Source: Thermoproteota archaeon
GTDB taxonomy: Archaea; Thermoproteota; Korarchaeia; Korarchaeales; Korarchaeaceae
DNA length: 27,732 nucleotides
Direction: 5' to 3'
NCBI GenBank assembly: GCA_011042755.1
Contig: DRBY01000095.1
Span: forward strand, 1 to 27,732
Part shown: in pieces, positions 22,789 through 27,732 of the stretch
Numbering within the stretch: the first letter of the stretch is position 1
Layout of the letters: every line of letters starts with the position of its first letter
Program-made: the position numbers and the translations under genes
Notes under the pieces: generated by a model
What the model saw: the letters and a program-made list of their open reading frames with translations, nothing else
What the model was told of the DNA's origin: nothing
Databases searched by the model: none

Positions 22789-22877
22789 TGGTGCGGGGGG
22801 TGGGATTTGAACCCACGCGGGCCTACGCCCACCCGGTCCTGAACCGGGCGCCTTGGACCAGGCTTGGCTACCCCCGC
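22789..22877 (-). tRNA. tRNA-Leu(CAG), CCA encoded
   Basis: On the minus strand the acceptor GCGGGGG (5' end at 22877) pairs with CCCCCGC (22799-22793), discriminator A at 22792, and CCA at 22791-22789. Anticodon stem CCCGG/CCGGG with loop TTCAGGA gives anticodon CAG. The long variable arm (TGGGCGTAGGCCCGC) marks a class II tRNA. The T arm is GTGGG TTCAAAT CCCAC. No intron. A TATA-like TTTTAATAC near 22911 fits as promoter. Confidence 0.95.
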
Positions 22878-22942
22878 CCTAGACTTTAGGGGGTAGTGTT
22901 TAGATCGTATTAAAACCTTGGGAGAGTAAGGAGGTGATCGTT

Positions 22943-23020
22943 TGGTGCTCCGGCCGGGATTTGAACCCGGGTCTGGGGCTCGAAAGGCCCCTATGCTTGG
23001 CCTGGCTACACCACCGGAGC
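22943..23020 (-). tRNA. tRNA-Glu(TTC), CCA encoded
   Basis: Acceptor GCTCCGG (from 23020) pairs with CCGGAGC (22953-22947), discriminator A at 22946, CCA at 22945-22943. Anticodon stem GGGGC/GCCCC with loop CTTTCGA gives anticodon TTC. T arm: CCCGG GTTCAAAT CCGGC region, canonical. No intron. A TATA element CTTTAAAT near 23047-23055 predicts a start ~6 bases upstream of the tRNA. Confidence 0.95.
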
Positions 23021-23064
23021 ACCAAGAAGCAAGAGAACTGACTCGCGATTTAAAGGTTGGCGAC

Positions 23065-24195
23065 TCATATGGAGACTCCCAGCCTGTCTTCGAGCTTCTC
23101 CCTGAGGTAGCTAACGAATAGCTCCTTAAGCCGCTTGGCTGATGGACTCATAGCCTTGAATATCTCCAGCTCCGCCTTCTTCTTGTTCTTTAGGAACCAC
23201 TCATTCTCCCTCTGCCAGAACGGATGCTGCAGGTTTGGCAGGTCTACGTTGTCCATCGCGGCCTTCAGGTCCGCTGGCGTCAGCGGCTCGAGAGCGAACT
23301 GATAGTCCTTGAAGAAGCCTGTCTCTATGTCTTCCGCGATGATCCCTATGAATCTAGCCTCGGGAGCCGCAAGATCTGGTATGTGAGCAGAGCTTATGCT
23401 GTTGTAGACCACTGTGGCCGCGATCCTCAGAGACCACGGAGAGAAGTCTGTCAGTATCGCTATCGGCACGCCCTCATCGGACAGCATCCGGAGGAAGCGT
23501 CTCATGCTCCTAGACGCCTGACCCTTCAGAATGGCAATCCCCAACTTGTACTCTTCTGGAATTCCAAGCTCGATCATGTTCTTTGCCGGGCCGACCTTCT
23601 CGACCGCCACGACCGCCTTCACACCTATCCTCTTGAACTTGATGTTCTCTGGCCTGGGCGGCACGGAGTATCCCATCTCCCCGACCCTGTCCGCCCTGAT
23701 TGTGCGCCCAGTCATGTCTACAAGCTCTATATCTCCGTAGATCCAACCCCTTGGGTCGCTGGTAATGGAGAAAGCCTCTCTCGGCATGCCCAGGATGAGC
23801 TCCATGAGCACGATTCTAGCGTCCGTCTCCCTCTGGTCCTCTGGGAACAGGGTTCCCTTGAGCCTCTCCACCTTGTGCAAGTAGTAGAAGTCCCTCTTGG
23901 TCATTGTGAGTCCGCTTTGCAAGTGGTCAAGCGCCTTAGCGAGGCCGTAGAGAACTCCGGCGAGCGTCTTCGCGCTCTTAACTTTGCTGCCCTCTATCTC
24001 GCTGAACGTCTTAGGCCTGAAGATGTATCCGACGTCTTCTCTGAACTCTATGTTCCCCTTGGAGTTTGGAGGGTATCTTATCTTCGGAAATTCTCCCTTC
24101 TCCAGAGCCTCTGCCACTCGCTCAGCTACCTCGAGTATTCTCTGCCTGACTTCCTCGAGGGACTCCGCTCTATCAGCTCTCGCTGGCACCTCCAA
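23065..24195 (-). CDS. top6A: DNA topoisomerase VI subunit A (Spo11 homologue)
   Basis: Cleavage subunit of type IIB topoisomerase. The winged-helix domain has TMTKRDFYYLHK, with the catalytic tyrosine as the second Y (about Y105). The TOPRIM domain has VVAVEK (E199) and LKGQASRSMRRFLRML. The metal-binding DxD region reads ILTDFSPWSLRI (250-252): the first Asp is present but the second is Ser. Family members usually read TDxDPW or TDxDPY here. Its 376 residues are normal. The start is TTG 24195, inside the end of top6B (23-bp overlap) and close behind GGGGGTGAT; the in-frame GTG at 24189 is an alternative. It forms an A2B2 enzyme with the product of the upstream gene. Confidence 0.95.
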   Translation of the reverse strand: MEVPARADRAESLEEVRQRILEVAERVAEALEKGEFPKIRYPPNSKGNIEFREDVGYIFRPKTFSEIEGSKVKSAKTLAGVLYGLAKALDHLQSGLTMTKRDFYYLHKVERLKGTLFPEDQRETDARIVLMELILGMPREAFSITSDPRGWIYGDIELVDMTGRTIRADRVGEMGYSVPPRPENIKFKRIGVKAVVAVEKVGPAKNMIELGIPEEYKLGIAILKGQASRSMRRFLRMLSDEGVPIAILTDFSPWSLRIAATVVYNSISSAHIPDLAAPEARFIGIIAEDIETGFFKDYQFALEPLTPADLKAAMDNVDLPNLQHPFWQRENEWFLKNKKKAELEIFKAMSPSAKRLKELFVSYLREKLEDRLGVSI

Positions 24196-25741
24196 TCACC
24201 CCCATAGATTCTTCTATTCTGGCCTTCTTGGCGAGCTTCTTGAGTAGAGGCTCTACCTCCGGCCTCTCGCCGGTCAACTCTTCCAGCACCTCAGCAATCA
24301 GCTTGTAGTACCGGGCGAGCATCTCGAGTCTCCTTGCCGCCGACTGAGCGCGCCGCTTCCTGCTCAGGTATATCCTCAGATCTCTGGCGCAAGCCCTCCA
24401 TCCGAGCTCGACCTCCCTGGCCAGCTCGGGCTTGTTCGCTATGAACTCCTTTCCGACGGTCTTGAACGGTACCTTAGTAGATACCACGTGGAAGAACAGG
24501 GCTATGGGCTCTTCCTCCAAGGACTTTATCCCGTAGACAGACCAGTTTATCCTCTTTGCAACGAGGTACGACACGTCGCTGCTGACGTCGTACAGTAGAG
24601 GGATCCTGTTGGCGAATCTGTAGAGCTGAACTTCTCCAGCGGGCTTAATATCTCCGCCGTAGGCTATCGCAGTCTCTACTATGACGGGGTGGCCTTCTAC
24701 AACCGCGGGTGGACGCTGAACGGCCTTCACGAACTCTGGTCGCAGCTCCTTCCTGATGCCCTCTTCCCAGAGTTCTGGGCCTAGGGGAGACAGCACGCTC
24801 GGGTCAGGGGGTAGGTAGTTATCGTAAGAGACCAAAGCCCGGAACAGGAACTCGAGCTGGCGATCATCTAACTTCTTGGGGTTTAGATCTGGGGACAGTC
24901 CCGCCCTCTTCAGGATCTCTCTGGCCGTCTTATCTCCAACGCGCTGGAAGTGCGTGGTCAGGAAGCTCACCAACTTCCGAGTCCTCGTAGTCTCTGAGAG
25001 CCTCTTCAGGAGTTCGAAGTCTATCCCCTTCGGATGGAACTTCGTCTCCTTTGGGGGAGGCGGGATCTGATCGGTAGTTCGTGAGAAGTAGAAGAACAGA
25101 CCGTCTGGGTCGATGAACATTATGTCAGCGTAGGGCGTGACGATTGCCGTCTGGTGGAGGTAATCTATGATTTTCGGCCTGGCCCTCTTGTAATTGCCCT
25201 CAAAGTAGAACTCAACGGTGGTCATGGAGTCTCTGGACACGCCAGCCAAGATTCTCTTACCCAAGATTACGGGCTCATTCCTCTGTATGTCGATTTTCAT
25301 CGTGAATTCATAGAGCGGCGAGCCTTTTCGCCCTGATATCACTTTGAAGGGGCGGTTTGTGGTAATCTGCCCGTACAATAGAGCCATGGTGCCTCCCAGT
25401 CCAAAGGTTCCTCTGCTCTGCATCAGCCTGTACTTAGAGCTGACGAAAACCTTCCCGAAGGCTGCAGGCACGTCTTCTGGGCGGAGGCCTATCCCGTTGT
25501 CCCTAACCCTGAGCAGGTATATCGACGTACCATCGCTCTGGCCGCCTCCCACATTCTCTAAGGTCAGCATAACCTTCGGCGGCCTACCTGCGAGCTCACA
25601 GGCGTCTAGGGCATTCTCGACGAGTTCTCTCACTGCGGTGTAAGTGGCTCTAACGGGATTGTCAAACCCGGCCAGCGATCTATTTCTGTAGAAGAAGTCT
25701 GCAGCGCTTATCTGTTCGAGTTCCGCAACGTCTGGGCTCAT
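24173..25741 (-). CDS. top6B: DNA topoisomerase VI subunit B
   Basis: ATPase subunit with a GHKL fold. The N box is VRELVENALDACELAG, then the G1 box VRDNGIGLRPEDVPAAFGKV, the switch FVSSKYRLMQSRGTFGLGG, and TNRPFKV. A small H2TH domain follows (LISFLTTHFQRVGDKTAREIL-type region, here LVSFLTTHFQRVGDKTAREI), then the transducer domain with GIKSLEEEPIALFFHVVS and KEFIANKPELAREVE. Its 522 residues are standard. ATG 25741 overlaps the stop of the KH-protein gene (ATGA), and its own end overlaps top6A. Confidence 0.97.
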   Translation of the reverse strand: MSPDVAELEQISAADFFYRNRSLAGFDNPVRATYTAVRELVENALDACELAGRPPKVMLTLENVGGGQSDGTSIYLLRVRDNGIGLRPEDVPAAFGKVFVSSKYRLMQSRGTFGLGGTMALLYGQITTNRPFKVISGRKGSPLYEFTMKIDIQRNEPVILGKRILAGVSRDSMTTVEFYFEGNYKRARPKIIDYLHQTAIVTPYADIMFIDPDGLFFYFSRTTDQIPPPPKETKFHPKGIDFELLKRLSETTRTRKLVSFLTTHFQRVGDKTAREILKRAGLSPDLNPKKLDDRQLEFLFRALVSYDNYLPPDPSVLSPLGPELWEEGIRKELRPEFVKAVQRPPAVVEGHPVIVETAIAYGGDIKPAGEVQLYRFANRIPLLYDVSSDVSYLVAKRINWSVYGIKSLEEEPIALFFHVVSTKVPFKTVGKEFIANKPELAREVELGWRACARDLRIYLSRKRRAQSAARRLEMLARYYKLIAEVLEELTGERPEVEPLLKKLAKKARIEESMGVIGGASES

Positions 25742-26373
25742 TCTTCACACTCCCCCGCCTCACTTTCCTCCTTTCTCTTCCGAGAGGCCCTCGCCTCTCT
25801 AAGTATCATCATCTGCTCGAGCGCCTCCCTCTCTCTCATCTCGGCGATCTTTCTCTCCATCCGCCTGTACGCGGTGGAGTGTCTTGATCCCGAAGCCAAG
25901 GCGATAATTGCCTCCTTGGCCGGGAGAATATCGTAATACCTGCCGATGATAGCCGCGGTGTGGCCGTATATTGATATGTTGGTCCCAGTTCTCCTCTCTA
26001 TGTACAGTCTAGCCTTCCCTCCCTCCCCAATTAGGCGGCCTCTTATCCGCTGGAGGGCGTTCTTACTACTTCCCACGAAGTCTCTGAGGTCTACAATCTC
26101 GAGGACGTAATCATCGTCCAGAAGCTTGAGCGCCTTATCTGGGGCAAAGCCTCTACCAATAGCCTGGATGATTGACTGCAACTTATGCGGCATGAGGGGA
26201 TCTTCGGGAGGCTTCTCAAACACGATCGTTACCTCACCAGTCCCGCTGTCCACGTGAATCTTGGCCCCGGTGAGGCGCTCCAGCTTCCTGCGTGTGGAGC
26301 CTGATTTGCCGATGAGGGCCCCCACTCTGTTCTTCGGGATCTTGATTTTGAGTTCAATCTTCAAGAGCCTCAC
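25738..26373 (-). CDS. Dim2/Pno1-like KH-domain RNA-binding protein
   Basis: Archaeal relative of the small-subunit assembly factor Pno1 (Dim2), which binds the 3' end of pre-16S rRNA. KH1 has GALIGKSG (about 18-25) and LERLTGAKIHV. KH2 has RGRLIGEGGKARLYIERRTG (about 111-130), with GxxG-type loops in both. The C-terminus is a long charged helix (MERKIAEMREREALEQMM) ending in a basic then acidic tail. The GTG start at 26373 overlaps the rio1 stop (GTGA). The neighbours eIF1A and RIO1 kinase also act in small-subunit maturation or initiation, so a ribosome-assembly role is well supported by context. Confidence 0.93.
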   Translation of the reverse strand: MRLLKIELKIKIPKNRVGALIGKSGSTRRKLERLTGAKIHVDSGTGEVTIVFEKPPEDPLMPHKLQSIIQAIGRGFAPDKALKLLDDDYVLEIVDLRDFVGSSKNALQRIRGRLIGEGGKARLYIERRTGTNISIYGHTAAIIGRYYDILPAKEAIIALASGSRHSTAYRRMERKIAEMREREALEQMMILREARASRKRKEESEAGECEE

Positions 26374-27176
26374 CCCGCCTCCTCAAGAAGCTCCTCTACA
26401 AACTCCCAAGGATCTGGGCCGCTTATACCGAATCTCACGTTGAAAAATCGAATAACCCTCTCCACGTCTCTTCGAAGCAAGGCTTCAGCCATTGGATGTA
26501 CTGTGACGACCGCCTGGGAGACGTCTATGATCCAGGGCAGGTCTCTCCAATACATGATGTTGTACTCGCTCAGGTCCCCGTGCACCAACTCGGCCTTCAG
26601 GTAAGCGGCCCTTATGCCGGCGAGTATATCTTCCATAACCCCACGCGGGTCTTCGAGTTCCCTTATCTCCCTAAGGAGAGGAGCGGGAAAACCCTCATCT
26701 CCAATAAACTGCATAACGAGTACGTTTCCCACAACGTCTATCGGCTTGGGGACGCGGACACCAGCTTCGTGCATTCTAACGAGATTTCGGAACTCTTTCT
26801 TAGCCCACAGCCTGATCAGCCTATCCCTGTCCTTGACGGGCACGAACCTATAGTCGCCGACTATGTAGTCTAGGTACTTCTTGAAGTTCGCAGTAGCCAC
26901 TCTGTATACTTTGATCGCTACTTCACCCTCCCTGCCCCTACCCGCCATGACGACAGCCTCCTTCCCAGCACTCACGATCCACGTTATGTCATTTAACACT
27001 CCCTTATTGAATAGTTTTAACAGAGATCTTACCGTTCTCGTATCGAAGACTAGCTGTCTCACCTTGTAGTATTCTTCATCCTTAACCTTCTTAAGGCGCT
27101 TCTGGTATTCCTCCTCCATCATCCTCTCTAACTTACGCTCGATCTCCTCGTAGCCCTCGCGGGGCCTAGAGGACAT
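26370..27176 (-). CDS. rio1: RIO1-family serine protein kinase
   Basis: Atypical kinase/ATPase of 30S (40S) maturation. An N-terminal charged coil (~1-45) precedes the kinase fold. The ATP loop is SAGKEAVV (69-76, the RIO-type S-x-GKE loop), VAIKVY contains the catalytic lysine (~K89), the catalytic loop is HGDLSEYN (199-206), and the metal-binding loop IDVSQ (217-221). All key residues are intact and the length (268) fits. It starts at ATG 27176, overlapping the end of eif1A by 11 bp. The operon order eIF1A-RIO1-KH-Top6B-Top6A is found in other archaea. Confidence 0.96.
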   Translation of the reverse strand: MSSRPREGYEEIERKLERMMEEEYQKRLKKVKDEEYYKVRQLVFDTRTVRSLLKLFNKGVLNDITWIVSAGKEAVVMAGRGREGEVAIKVYRVATANFKKYLDYIVGDYRFVPVKDRDRLIRLWAKKEFRNLVRMHEAGVRVPKPIDVVGNVLVMQFIGDEGFPAPLLREIRELEDPRGVMEDILAGIRAAYLKAELVHGDLSEYNIMYWRDLPWIIDVSQAVVTVHPMAEALLRRDVERVIRFFNVRFGISGPDPWEFVEELLEEAG

Positions 27177-27513
27177 CTTCCATCATCGCCCAAGATCTGT
27201 CGATGTAGCCCTTCTCTATCAGCCACTCTACCTGAGCCCTGTCATACCTGACGACTATGTCCCCTCGGTCCCTCTTGAAGGGCCATATGGAGACTAGCAC
27301 GATGTCGCCCCTCTTGATCCAGTGCCTCTTGCCCCTGAGCTTGCCACGCACTCTAGCTATCCTGACTATCCCGTCGGAGCACTCGACCCTGAAGTGACCC
27401 TTGCCCACGGGCTCCAGCACTCTGCCGAATACCTCGAGATCCTCATCCGCTGGCAGCAGCTCTTCCATCTCAGCGTCTAGCGAACTCTCAGGTTTCGAGG
27501 CCCTCTTCGACAT
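27166..27513 (-). CDS. eif1A: Translation initiation factor aIF1A
   Basis: OB-fold factor that binds the 30S A site and helps start-codon selection. Family residues are EVFGRVLEPVGKGHFRVECS, DGIVRIARVRGKLRGKRHWI and GDIVLVSIWPFKRDRGDIVV. ATG 27513 gives 115 residues, typical for aIF1A, and is preceded by a strong GGAGGAGGAG ribosome site. The frame stays open to TTG 27576, which would add 21 residues rich in Arg and Lys (RRRGRKKRKKSFRRRRR). That start would sit almost at the transcription start predicted from the TATA-like AATATTTT near 27594-27601. Eukaryotic eIF1A also has a basic N-terminal tail, so the longer form remains possible. Confidence 0.95.
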   Translation of the reverse strand: MSKRASKPESSLDAEMEELLPADEDLEVFGRVLEPVGKGHFRVECSDGIVRIARVRGKLRGKRHWIKRGDIVLVSIWPFKRDRGDIVVRYDRAQVEWLIEKGYIDRSWAMMEDVL

Positions 27514-27604
27514 GGGTCTCCTCCTCCGCCGGAATGACTTCTTCCTCTTCTTCCTCCCACGCCTCCTAGCTGGCAAGTTTAACGCCGCCTTCTAAAATAT
27601 TCCC

Positions 27605-27732
27605 TCAGACCTTGGGAACCGGAGTTTCGGCCCCACAGGCCATACACTTCTGCATGAGGGTTCTCTTCACTTTCACAAGCTTCGTGTCCGGCCTTCCACA
27701 TATTGGGCAGATTACGTACCTCTCTATGAACC
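27605..27732 (-). CDS. eif2b: Translation initiation factor aIF2 beta subunit (partial, C-terminal end)
   Basis: The minus-strand frame is open from the window edge to a TGA at 27607-27605 and encodes the last ~41 residues. The sequence FIERYVICPICGRPDTKLVK, with a second cysteine pair in QKCMACGAETPVPKV, is the C-terminal zinc ribbon of aIF2beta (Cx2C...Cx2C). aIF2beta next to aIF1A fits an initiation-factor operon. The rest of the gene is outside the window. Another zinc-ribbon protein is possible but less likely, since the wording around the cysteines matches aIF2beta closely. Confidence 0.85.
   Translation of the reverse strand, partial: FIERYVICPICGRPDTKLVKVKRTLMQKCMACGAETPVPKV

Noticed and set aside
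22570..22790. Attachment-site duplicate of the tRNA-Phe 3' end
   Set aside because: I looked for the T-arm/acceptor sequence downstream of the methyltransferase and found none except the real tRNA genes, which have different acceptor stems.
23224..24207. Plus-strand 327-codon open frame opposite top6A
   Set aside because: Long because of codon bias on the opposite strand; no recognisable motif, and the sense gene is certain.
1..27732. CRISPR array, IS element, prophage or toxin-antitoxin module
   Set aside because: No regularly spaced repeats, transposase, phage gene or antitoxin-toxin pair seen; the RHH gene pairs with ftsZ2, not a toxin.

Overview
The window is chromosomal DNA from an archaeon. 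The evidence is archaeal-type translation and transcription genes (uL10/P0, uL1, uL11, Spt5/NusG with SecE, aIF2beta, aIF1A, RIO1, a Dim2/Pno1-like KH protein), topoisomerase VI, RadA, CDP-archaeol synthase, tRNA genes with encoded CCA and anticodon-loop introns, and TATA-type promoters about 25 nt upstream of leaderless or near-leaderless starts. Two FtsZ genes show FtsZ-based division. A full-length Hef helicase-nuclease, a split glycine decarboxylase and tiny tRNA introns would fit a deep TACK lineage such as Korarchaeota or a relative, but this is a guess; no rRNA is present to settle it. Apart from one AT-rich gene the sequence looks like a stable vertical core genome; I see no IS element, prophage or CRISPR array.

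Layout. 1-1348 (+): 3' part of the NAD(P)HX repair gene nnr. 1349-1612: convergent intergenic region rich in inverted repeats. 1613-5633 (-): tightly packed operon ftsZ1-secE-spt5-rpl11-rpl1-rpl10. 5728-5992 (+): tRNA-Ala(TGC) and tRNA-Ile(GAT), both with introns, followed 20 bp later by a DUF354 glycosyltransferase-like gene. 7049-9261: surface-glycan locus with a small membrane protein and two divergent GT4-family lipid-linked sugar-1-phosphate transferases that share one palindromic TATA element. 9211-12171 (-): gcvPA-gcvPB. 12172-12649: long non-coding region ending in an operator-like inverted repeat and a hairpin holding the Shine-Dalgarno sequence. 12650-14136 (+): RHH regulator-ftsZ2 operon. 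14182-15294 (-): COG3199 NAD-kinase-like protein. 15359-20657 (+): RadB-like ATPase, carS, radA, gcvH, hef and an unknown gene. 20623-21003 (-): p27-autoantigen-like zinc protein. 21092-21376 (+): UPF0147. Then tRNA-Phe(GAA) with an intron, an AT-rich methyltransferase gene of foreign appearance, and tRNA-Leu(CAG) and tRNA-Glu(TTC) on the minus strand. 23065-27732 (-): eif2b (partial)-eif1A-rio1-KH-top6B-top6A.

How it works together. The two FtsZ genes sit in the two contexts known from Euryarchaeota: one with secE-spt5 and one behind a CdrS-like ribbon-helix-helix regulator. The RadA/RadB-like/Hef cluster covers recombination and fork repair. GcvPA, GcvPB and GcvH provide two of the four glycine-cleavage components; gcvT and the L protein are not in the window. 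The most interesting unexplained structure is the leader of the RHH-ftsZ2 operon, followed by the palindromic shared promoters, a topoisomerase VI A subunit lacking one TOPRIM aspartate, and a P0 stalk protein without its usual acidic tail.
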